Of a stretch of DNA of 64,000 nt, positions 57,953 to 64,000 are shown one piece after another. A program made the position numbers and the translations under genes. The stretch covers positions 40,758 to 104,757 of the forward strand of contig JARLJG010000063.1 in the NCBI GenBank assembly GCA_031291325.1. Reading direction: 5' to 3'. This DNA is from Burkholderiaceae bacterium (lineage in GTDB: Bacteria; Pseudomonadota; Gammaproteobacteria; Burkholderiales; Burkholderiaceae_D). The notes under the pieces are model-generated. The model was given only the letters and a program-made list of their open reading frames with translations. It had not been told where the DNA came from and searched no databases. Position 1 is the first letter of the stretch. Each line of letters opens with the position of its first letter.

Positions 57953-58828
57953 CTACTTAAACACCACCGTCTTATGCCCATTCAACAAAATCCGGTGTTC
58001 GACAAACCATTTCACCGCGCGCGCCAGCACCACGCATTCGACATCGCGGCCGATTGCCGTTAGTGTCTCCGGGTTCATCGCGTGGTCGACGCGTTCGACA
58101 TCCTGTTCGATGATCGGGCCTTCGTCGAGGACGCCGGTGACGAAGTGGGCGGTGGCGCCGATCAGCTTGACGCCGCGTTCGTGCGCCTGGTAATACGGTT
58201 TCGCGCCCTTGAAACTGGGCAGGAAGGAGTGGTGGATATTGATCGCCCTGCCCTTCAATGCATCGCACAGCGACGGCGATAGAATCTGCATGTAGCGCGC
58301 CAGCACCACCAGGTCGATGTCGTTGGCGTTGATGATTTCCAGTATCCGCTGTTCCTGCGCCTGCTTCGCTTCGGGCGACGCGCCGATGGCCAATGGCAGG
58401 TGGTGGAACGGGATGTTGTAGCTAGCGGCTAATTGATAGAAATCGGTATGGTTGGAGACGATTGCCGGGATTTCGACCGGCAATAGGCCGCTCTTGTAGC
58501 GGAACAGCAAATCGTTCAGGCAGTGGCCGATTTTCGACACCATCAGCATCATGCGCGGTTTCTTGTGCGCGTCGTGTAATTGCCAGTTCATTTGCATGGT
58601 CGCGGCCAATGCGGCGAAGGCCGCGCGCAACGCTTCATCGGTGACGGCGGCGTCTTCCGACGAAAAATGCACGCGCATGAAAAAGGTCTGCGATTGGGCA
58701 TCGCCGAATTGCGCAGAATCGATGATGTTGCAGCCGTATTCGGACAAGAAACCGGAGACGCGGTGGACGATCCCGCGTTGATCGACGCAAGACAGGGTAA
58801 GGATGTATTCCGGATGCTTCATAGTCAT
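57953..58828 (-). CDS. purU: Formyltetrahydrofolate deformylase
   Basis: Hydrolyses 10-formyl-tetrahydrofolate to formate and tetrahydrofolate, feeding PurT and balancing the one-carbon pool. The 291-residue protein has an N-terminal ACT regulatory domain (about 8-85, LTLSCVDQRGIVHRVSGFLSE) and a formyltransferase-fold catalytic domain with INIHHSFLPSFKGAKPYYQA, GATAHFVTGVLDEGPII and QDVERVDH. Length is normal. It is a single gene between the empty region and the bactofilin. Confidence 0.97.
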   Translation of the reverse strand: MTMKHPEYILTLSCVDQRGIVHRVSGFLSEYGCNIIDSAQFGDAQSQTFFMRVHFSSEDAAVTDEALRAAFAALAATMQMNWQLHDAHKKPRMMLMVSKIGHCLNDLLFRYKSGLLPVEIPAIVSNHTDFYQLAASYNIPFHHLPLAIGASPEAKQAQEQRILEIINANDIDLVVLARYMQILSPSLCDALKGRAINIHHSFLPSFKGAKPYYQAHERGVKLIGATAHFVTGVLDEGPIIEQDVERVDHAMNPETLTAIGRDVECVVLARAVKWFVEHRILLNGHKTVVFK

Positions 58829-58935
58829 GATTTTGCGAAAGCTGACGGCGAAAAGGGCTTATTGTCGCACGATGCGACGCGCTCTCGCAAAAAATCCGCC
58901 CTTGTATGGGGCGGACGGTGCTTGCTCGGAGTGGC

Positions 58936-59529
58936 CTAGGATGCCGCTGCCGGCGCTTGCTGCCTGATTTGTTCGGTCAGCGTGGGCACCACGACCGCCT
59001 TGACGTGGCCGGGAACGTCCATCTGCACGTCGCCGGACAACTGCCCGCCTTCTTCGACCACCAGCTTGCCGTAACGGATTTTGCCGGAGACCTTGCCGGT
59101 GGAGCAGATCACCAGCTTTTCCCGCACCGTCAATTCGCCGTCGAAATTGCCGCGTATTTCGGCGAGGTCGATTTCCGCCGCGCCCTTGAACGCGCCTTGC
59201 TGGGAAATCTGGATCACGCGCGAGTAGATGGTCGCTTCGACGAAGCCTTCTACCACGATAGTGTCGCAATCGGTGATTTCGACGCCCTTCAGCTTGATGT
59301 TCGGGCCGACGATCAATTTGCTGCCGCCTTCGTCGTGGCTGACGACCGGCACTGGACTGGGCGCTGCTGCCGCCGCAGCCTTCGCACTCTCGCTTTGCGC
59401 CACCGGCGAGGCCGCCGTCTGTCTGCCGGCAGTGCTTTGTCCAAGCGTGCTGCTGGTGCTCAACGGCGGGTTAAGGGCATTGCCGCTCGCGCCCTCGCGC
59501 TTGCCGAATAAGGTATCTGATCGAAGCAT
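58936..59529 (-). CDS. Bactofilin-family cytoskeletal protein
   Basis: A 197-residue protein with a low-complexity Ala/Ser N-terminus (about 1-70), the right-handed beta-helix DUF583 domain (about 75-180; SKLIVGPNIKLKGVEITDCD, VVEGFVEATIYSRVIQIS, GAFKGAAEIDLAEIRGNFDG) and a short tail. Bactofilins polymerise into filaments that help localise cell-wall enzymes or envelope structures. The start ATG has a strong ribosome site (AGGAGGAAAC). No peptidase M23 gene, the frequent partner, is adjacent. It is divergent from the oxidoreductase gene. Confidence 0.92.
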   Translation of the reverse strand: MLRSDTLFGKREGASGNALNPPLSTSSTLGQSTAGRQTAASPVAQSESAKAAAAAAPSPVPVVSHDEGGSKLIVGPNIKLKGVEITDCDTIVVEGFVEATIYSRVIQISQQGAFKGAAEIDLAEIRGNFDGELTVREKLVICSTGKVSGKIRYGKLVVEEGGQLSGDVQMDVPGHVKAVVVPTLTEQIRQQAPAAAS

Positions 59530-59677
59530 GTTTCCTCCTGGAATCGTAATTGGGATAAAGCCCGTTGGTTGGGTCGCGCAATTATCAAAAAGTTCACTTT
59601 TTTTACAAATCACAAAAAAGCACGACCGTTCAAATTGAGGTATAGTCGACAAATTCCATTTACATCAGGAGACAAAC

Positions 59678-60703
59678 ATGACCACATTGAACAACCAGCA
59701 ATTCCGCCTCGCTGCCCGTCCGGTCGGCTTACCGAAGCATTCCGATTGGAAATTCACGTCCGAGCCGGTGCGAGAACTGGCCGACGGCGAAATTCTGGTG
59801 AAGACGCTGTATCTGTCGCTCGACCCGGCCATGCGCGGCTGGATGAATGAGGGCAAGTCGTATATCCGTCCGGTGGCGATCGATGAAGTGATGCGCGCCG
59901 GCGGCTTGGGCAAAGTGATCGCATCGAAATCGCCGAAGTTCGCAGTTGGCGACATCGTATCGGGCGCCATCGGCGTGCAGGACTACTGGGTCGGCGCGGC
60001 CAGCGACAAGACTGCGGGCTTCTACAAGGTCGACCCGAAGGCTGCGCCTCTGCCCAAGTATTTGAATGCGCTCGGCATGCCGGGCATGACCGCTTATTTC
60101 GGCTTATTGGATGTGGGCTTGCCGAAGGCCGGCGAAACCGTGGTGGTATCGGGTGCAGCGGGCGCCGTCGGCCAGACCGTCGGCCAGGTTGCCAAGCATA
60201 AAGGCTGCCGTGTGGTCGGGATTGCCGGCGGCAAGGACAAGTGCGATTTCGTGGTCAACGAGTTGGGCTTCGATGCCTGCATCGACTACAAGAGCGGCTC
60301 GCTCAAGGATGGCTTGAAAGAGCATTGCCCGAACGGCATCGACGTGTATTTCGACAATGTCGGCGGCGATATCCTGGACTTGGTGCTGACCCGCATCAAC
60401 CTCAAGGCACGCATCGTGATCTGCGGCGCGATCTCGCAGTACAACAACACGACCCCGGTCAAAGGCCCGGCCAATTACCTGTCGCTGCTGGTGAACCGGG
60501 CGCGCATGGAAGGCATCGTGGTGTTCGACTACGCCGACCGCTATCACCTCGGCGTTGCCGAAATGGCGAAGTGGATGCAGGAAGGCACGTTCAAGACGCG
60601 CGAAGATATCGTCGTGGGTTTGGAGAAGTTCCCGGAAGCGCTATTGATGCTGTTTGAAGGTAAGAACTTCGGCAAGCTGATCTTGCAAGTCGCCAAGGAT
60701 TGA
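59678..60703 (+). CDS. NADP-dependent MDR-family oxidoreductase (CurA-like)
   Basis: A 341-residue zinc-free medium-chain reductase of the leukotriene-B4/prostaglandin reductase group that includes the E. coli curcumin reductase CurA. Features are LSLDPAMRGWMNEGKSY, LGMPGMTAYFGLLDVG, the nucleotide-binding GAAGAVGQTVGQVAK and VYFDNVGGDILDLVL. It would reduce alkenal/one double bonds with NADPH; the real substrate is unknown. A consensus ribosome site AGGAG precedes the ATG. A bidirectional terminator separates it from efp. Confidence 0.92.
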   Translation: MTTLNNQQFRLAARPVGLPKHSDWKFTSEPVRELADGEILVKTLYLSLDPAMRGWMNEGKSYIRPVAIDEVMRAGGLGKVIASKSPKFAVGDIVSGAIGVQDYWVGAASDKTAGFYKVDPKAAPLPKYLNALGMPGMTAYFGLLDVGLPKAGETVVVSGAAGAVGQTVGQVAKHKGCRVVGIAGGKDKCDFVVNELGFDACIDYKSGSLKDGLKEHCPNGIDVYFDNVGGDILDLVLTRINLKARIVICGAISQYNNTTPVKGPANYLSLLVNRARMEGIVVFDYADRYHLGVAEMAKWMQEGTFKTREDIVVGLEKFPEALLMLFEGKNFGKLILQVAKD

Positions 60704-60733
60704 TAGAACTGTACTAGAGCTGCACGGACGAAA

Positions 60734-60764
60734 AAAACGCCGCTGAAATAATCAGCGGCGTTTT
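60734..60764. terminator. Bidirectional Rho-independent terminator
   Basis: Perfect 13-base stem (AAAACGCCGCTGA and complement) with a five-base loop, T-rich on both strands, placed between the convergent oxidoreductase and efp genes. Confidence 0.95.
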
Positions 60765-60780
60765 CATTTAGGACGCAATC

Positions 60781-60819
60781 AGTTGCAAGATTTAGTTGCA
60801 GGGTTTAGTTGCAAGATTT
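60781..60819. repeat. Three tandem copies of a 13-bp unit after efp
   Basis: Units AGTTGCAAGATTT, AGTTGCAGGGTTT and AGTTGCAAGATTT in direct repeat; the efp stop codon itself is part of the start of a fourth, partial unit on the minus strand. It sits between efp and its terminator. Confidence 0.85.
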
Positions 60820-61393
60820 AGTTACGAACGACGCGTTTGTATTCGTTGGTGCGGGTATCGATTTCGATCACGTCGTCCTGGTCGACGAACAGCGGCACTT
60901 GAACCGTGTGGCGACGCGCTTCCAACACGTTTTCGATCTTGGCTTCCTTCAACACGTTGCCAGAAGTATTGCCCTTGACTGCCGGTTCGGCATAGACAAT
61001 CTTGCGCGCGATGGTGATTGGCAATTCGACCGAAATCGCCTTGCCGTCATAGAACACGGCTTCGCATTCCATGCCGTCTTTCAGGTAATTCACGGCGTCG
61101 CCGAGGTTTTCCTCTTCGATTTCATACTGGTTGTATTCTTCGTCCATGAACACGAACAAAGGATCGGCGAAGTAGGAAAAAGTCACCGGCTTCTTGTCGA
61201 GCACGACGACGTCGAATTTGTCGTCGCCACGGAAAACGTTTTCCATCGGCGAATTCGTCAACAGATTCTTCATCTTCCATTTGTAGGTGAAGCCGGTGCG
61301 GCTGGAGCCGTTAACGTCCGAGCGCAGCACGATGAAAGGCTTGCCATCGACCATGATAATATTGCCAACGCGAACTTCTTTTGCAGGTTTCAT
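60818..61393 (-). CDS. efp: Translation elongation factor P
   Basis: EF-P rescues ribosomes stalled at polyproline. The 191-residue protein has the three-domain layout, beginning [18 protein letters not shown]; the modified tip is GSSRTGF with Arg32, the residue rhamnosylated by EarP, rather than the lysine used by the EpmABC pathway. EarP is encoded about 100 bp upstream on the same strand. The C-terminal signature [17 protein letters not shown] is present. A tandem repeat and strong terminator follow. Confidence 0.97.
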   Translation of the reverse strand: MKPAKEVRVGNIIMVDGKPFIVLRSDVNGSSRTGFTYKWKMKNLLTNSPMENVFRGDDKFDVVVLDKKPVTFSYFADPLFVFMDEEYNQYEIEEENLGDAVNYLKDGMECEAVFYDGKAISVELPITIARKIVYAEPAVKGNTSGNVLKEAKIENVLEARRHTVQVPLFVDQDDVIEIDTRTNEYKRVVRN

Positions 61394-61497
61394 AATTGTA
61401 CGTAAAAATTAAGTTGTATAAAGATTATCTGTAGCTCGTTGGATCGCGTTAACGTGAGCACACAATTAATCGAAAAGCGATGCGGATAAACCTGTGA

Positions 61498-62685
61498 TTA
61501 TACCTTGTTTTCCAAAATTCCGACCCGCCGCGCAGCGATAAACGCGATCAAATTGGCGGCAAAATCGCCATTTTCCAGCATTTTTCGCTCCCACTCGAGC
61601 GCCCGCGATGTCATCTTTTCCATATCCGCATGAAACGCCTGCCAAACGGCGGGCCAGCCGGCCCGGTCGTCGCCCGCCGCGCCATTCCAATGCAGCGACA
61701 TGGCAATCAGGCTTTCCAGGCCGTTGGCATAGCGTTGCAAGAACGCGCGCAGCTTTTTGTGATGCAGGTTTTCGTCTTGCGGATAGATATGCCAGACGAA
61801 GGGCTTGCCGGCCCACTGCGCGCGCACGAACGAATCTTCCCCGCGCACAAAATTCACATCGCAGGCCCATAACAGCTTATCGTAATCCGCTTGTGCGACG
61901 AAAGGCAGCACGCGCACCGTGAGCGCGCCGCGCGTTGCCGCCGCTCCGGGCAGCGCTGCCGCCCCGAGGAAGGCTGCAACCGCATCGGCGGCGACGCCTT
62001 CCGGCACCAGACAGGTGAGTGCCGCATCGCCGGCTTGCCATGCATCAAACAGCGCAGCCACCGGCGCATGCGGATAACAAAACAACGACACCTTCAACGC
62101 GCGCATTTCTGCCGCCGTCACGCCCAGCTGCGCGAGAAACGCGGCGCTTGCCGCCGGGTCGGTTTGGAATTGGCGTCGCCGCTCGCCCAGCGACGCTTCG
62201 CGCAGCAAGCCGCCGGTCTTGTTGGTAAAACCGGGAAAGAAAAAATATTTGGTCAACGGCAAGCGCGGATGCGACGACGGCAAGGTATGGCAACCCTCAA
62301 CCCATTCTTCCGCGCTCAAACCTTCCAGGTTCAGCCACACCGGGCGCGGCTCGCGCCGTGCCATCGCGGCGATATAGCCTTCCGGGATATCGCAGCCGAA
62401 AAATTCGACGACGATATCGGCGATGTCGGCAACATCGAATTGCATCGCCTGCCCGCGCCAATGGCGCACCGTCACGCCGGCCTGCTGCTGCACGTCGGCG
62501 TCGATTGCCGCCTCCGGGCAAATCCGCTGCAGGCTTGGCAAATGATCGACCCACAAAGTGACGGCGATGCCATGCTCGTGCTGCAACTGCCGCGCCAGAC
62601 GCCAGCAAATGCCGATATCGCCATAGTTATCGACGACTTTGCAAAACAGCGCTAGCGATGTGGGTGTTTGATTTACGAACGACAT
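61498..62685 (-). CDS. earP: EF-P arginine rhamnosyltransferase
   Basis: EarP transfers rhamnose from dTDP-rhamnose to Arg32 of EF-P, needed for EF-P activity in Betaproteobacteria and Pseudomonas. The 395-residue GT-B glycosyltransferase shows VVDNYGDIGICWRLARQLQ at the start, VWLNLEGLSAEEWVEGCH, HPRLPLTKYFFFPGFTNKTGGL, and the nucleotide-sugar site VNFVRGEDSFVRAQWAGKPFVWHIYPQDE. The start is the ATG of MSFVNQTP; the frame is open 43 codons further upstream without conservation. It precedes efp and is very probably co-functional with it. Confidence 0.96.
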   Translation of the reverse strand: MSFVNQTPTSLALFCKVVDNYGDIGICWRLARQLQHEHGIAVTLWVDHLPSLQRICPEAAIDADVQQQAGVTVRHWRGQAMQFDVADIADIVVEFFGCDIPEGYIAAMARREPRPVWLNLEGLSAEEWVEGCHTLPSSHPRLPLTKYFFFPGFTNKTGGLLREASLGERRRQFQTDPAASAAFLAQLGVTAAEMRALKVSLFCYPHAPVAALFDAWQAGDAALTCLVPEGVAADAVAAFLGAAALPGAAATRGALTVRVLPFVAQADYDKLLWACDVNFVRGEDSFVRAQWAGKPFVWHIYPQDENLHHKKLRAFLQRYANGLESLIAMSLHWNGAAGDDRAGWPAVWQAFHADMEKMTSRALEWERKMLENGDFAANLIAFIAARRVGILENKV

Positions 62686-62937
62686 GACAGGACTTGATAA
62701 AGTATGTTGACGAAGTTTACCCGCAGTTAATCGCTCGCGCCGAATTTCATGCGAAAAAGACAAAATACGATGTGAGAACTGCATTGGCTTTTGCCTACAA
62801 GGGCGACAAAGCATCTCCTATGACGCATTGCGTATCGCCGGCGGCTTGACGGTGGCGCTGCTGGGCTGAATCGATGCAGCGCGCCGATCGGTTATCATGG
62901 CGATCTCGCCTATTTGGATCAGAAAGGGAAATGCAGA

Positions 62938-63147
62938 ATGCCGACCATCAACGTACAACTGTTTGAAGGACGCACCATCGAACAAAAGCGCGCCTTCGTC
63001 GAAGCGGTGACGGAAGCAGCTTGCAAAACGCTGGCCTGCAGCGCGCATGCGGTGGACATCGTGTTTCACGAAGTCAAGCGCGAAAACTGGGCCAAGGGCG
63101 GCACCTTGTGCAGCGATCCCCGACCCGAGCCGGCGCAAAAGCCTTAG
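62938..63147 (+). CDS. 4-oxalocrotonate tautomerase family enzyme
   Basis: A 69-residue member of the tautomerase superfamily with the catalytic Pro as residue 2 (mature residue 1) in PTINVQLFEGRTIEQKRAFV. It has the usual helix with ACKTLACSAHAVDIVFHEV. Its substrate is unknown; such small enzymes often act on keto-enol compounds. The ATG lies 17 bp behind AGGG. It converges on slyX with four bases between the stops. Confidence 0.9.
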   Translation: MPTINVQLFEGRTIEQKRAFVEAVTEAACKTLACSAHAVDIVFHEVKRENWAKGGTLCSDPRPEPAQKP

Positions 63148-63150
63148 CGA

Positions 63151-63357
63151 TCAGTAGTGCGGCGGCTTCTCATGCGCAATATTGCGCTCGCCGCCGTCAT
63201 CCGCCGGCTCCGGCACGCGCCGCATCAGCGCCGCATACAACACTTCCAGGCGGTCGATCTTTTTCTGCTGCTCGTAGACCACCTTGTTCAATTCCTCCAG
63301 CATATCGTCGGAGCGAGCCAATTTTATTTCGATGTCGATCAAGCGGTCTTCTTCCAT
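63151..63357 (-). CDS. slyX: SlyX-family protein
   Basis: A 68-residue coiled-coil protein. It has the SlyX pattern EDRLIDIEIKLARSDDMLEELN followed by QQKKIDRLEVLYAALMRRV, and ends EKPPHY, the classic SlyX C-terminus. Its function is unknown. The start is the ATG that opens the coiled coil; the frame extends far upstream without conserved sequence. Confidence 0.92.
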   Translation of the reverse strand: MEEDRLIDIEIKLARSDDMLEELNKVVYEQQKKIDRLEVLYAALMRRVPEPADDGGERNIAHEKPPHY

Positions 63358-63452
63358 GATGCAAATCTCCGGGGCAATGTCGTTCAATGCGGGCAATGGT
63401 AGCGCATCGTTGGGGGAATGGGGATCGAAATCGAATAACGATGGATTTCCTT

Positions 63453-63473
63453 TGATACGTCTTTGACGTATCA
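63453..63473 (+). promoter_or_regulatory. Palindromic site upstream of the HTH gene
   Basis: Perfect nine-base arms TGATACGTC and GACGTATCA separated by three T residues, about 50 bp before the start of the HTH gene. The size and position fit an operator bound by that protein as a dimer, as in autoregulated antitoxins; a promoter was not identified. Confidence 0.6.
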
Positions 63474-63525
63474 TGCATCTATGCTCACAACAACCGAAGC
63501 GCCGACATTCCAACGAGGCGGAAAA

Positions 63526-63837
63526 ATGCAATCGAAAAAGCCTATGGACGATAAAGGGCTGCGGGCCTGGGAGGATTCTCGCGACATGGCCGCAGAATTG
63601 GAGCAATCCCATAACGAAATGCTTGCCGGGCAAGGAAAGCCGGTGCCTGTCTCTCTGGTTGCGGCGGTACGCATGCAATCGGGCCTGTCGCAGAGTCAAT
63701 TTGCCAAACTGTTGGGCGTATCGGTGCGCACCTTGCAGGAATGGGAACAAGGCCGGCGGCATCCCTCCGGCGCGGCACAAACGCTACTGACGATTGCGCA
63801 CCGACATCCTGAAGTGTTGCAGGAGCTTGCGGCGTAA
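63526..63837 (+). CDS. HigA/NadS-like HTH (XRE) regulator without an adjacent toxin
   Basis: A 103-residue DNA-binding protein with a helix-turn-helix at about 45-100 (VRMQSGLSQSQFAKLLGVSV, then RTLQEWEQGRRHPSGAAQTL). This closely resembles antitoxins of RelE/HigB-type systems. The start is the ATG behind GAGG with ideal spacing; ATG at 63481 and TTG at 63463 are open alternatives. The space to slyX is 168 bp, too short for the usual toxin gene, and none is seen downstream to the window end, so the protein may be a solitary regulator or the antitoxin remnant of a decayed module. A palindromic site precedes it. Confidence 0.85.
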   Translation: MQSKKPMDDKGLRAWEDSRDMAAELEQSHNEMLAGQGKPVPVSLVAAVRMQSGLSQSQFAKLLGVSVRTLQEWEQGRRHPSGAAQTLLTIAHRHPEVLQELAA

Positions 63838-63852
63838 TGGCCGGGCGCATTT

Positions 63853-63886
63853 GGTAGGGCGTCAATAGCGAAGCGTATTGCGCCGC
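63853..63886. repeat. Short inverted repeat (GGCG...CGCC)
   Basis: Sequence GGGCGTCAATAGCGAAGCGT continuing ATTGCGCC, with near-complementary ends, matches a type of intergenic palindrome often seen in proteobacteria. Only one copy is in this window. Confidence 0.5.
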
Positions 63887-64000
63887 ATGTAAAAGTGAAA
63901 TATCCTCATGCAGTGTTGTCTTCACAATTGACATTCGCACGCATATCGATATGGCCGGTGACAGAGCGGGCATATTCGGTCGCGCGAATTGAACATGCGG

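Noticed and set aside
57740..58063. 107-codon plus-strand frame overlapping the purU end
   Set aside because: Not supported as a gene: antisense to purU at its end and without a ribosome site. The integrase-like stretch is reported only as a possible remnant.
62818..63138. 106-codon minus-strand frame
   Set aside because: Antisense to the tautomerase gene, which has the catalytic Pro and a normal length.

Overview
The window looks like chromosomal DNA of a betaproteobacterium of the order Burkholderiales, most likely the family Oxalobacteraceae (Herbaspirillum/Collimonas-like). This is inferred from gene content and order: an EF-P with arginine at position 32 next to its rhamnosyltransferase EarP; argH with an AlgZ/AlgR-type pair and the hemC-hemD-hemX-hemY block near ppc; nadE beside glnB; pmbA-yjgA(darP)-mog; ftsK-lolA-rarA; and GC-rich coding sequence. 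No rRNA, tRNA, CRISPR array, complete insertion sequence or prophage was seen.

Layout. 1-8.4 kb: the 3' part of a proline-rich YXWGXW-like protein, a REC-GGDEF-EAL-REC c-di-GMP regulator, DUF3460, scpA, panC, a membrane protein and a LivK-type binding protein. 8.5-10.9 kb: an AT-rich accessory island with two different TIR-domain proteins and a small three-helix membrane protein, directly downstream of rarA; this is the best candidate for an undescribed defence system. 10.9-21.3 kb: rarA, lolA, ftsK (leftward), trxB and an Smr protein (rightward), a TRIC-family channel, glnB, nadE and a GNAT/FemAB-like protein. 21.4-25.5 kb: a DUF5362-like membrane protein, a Ser/Thr kinase with an altered catalytic loop, a convergent HDOD-GAF-like protein, and ppa. 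25.6-38.2 kb: hemCDXY, ppc, DUF427, TfoX-N, a membrane protein, algR/algZ-like genes and argH. 38.4-43.2 kb: livJHMGF. 43.2-50.5 kb: a secreted FecR/coiled-coil protein and a DUF2339-DUF3999 operon with a strong predicted promoter. 50.6-52.1 kb: three unrecognised small genes, two of them AT-richer. 52.1-64 kb: pmbA, darP, mog, an esterase, a Tat-exported esterase, a DUF4405-like protein, purU, a bactofilin, an oxidoreductase, efp-earP, a tautomerase, slyX and a solitary HigA/NadS-like regulator.

How genes work together. hemC/D/X/Y form a haem-synthesis cluster with translational coupling. livHMGF is a coupled transporter operon with its binding protein just upstream. EarP modifies EF-P. ScpA and FtsK act in chromosome segregation, and RarA in replication-fork repair. 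GlnB and NadE link nitrogen sensing and NAD synthesis. Intergenic space is seeded with at least two families of GC-rich palindromic repeats. One often occurs as facing pairs (hemC/hemD and livJ/livH gaps), and the other brackets argH.

All functions come from reading the protein sequences by eye. No database search was possible, so family names for poorly known proteins are recollection rather than search results.
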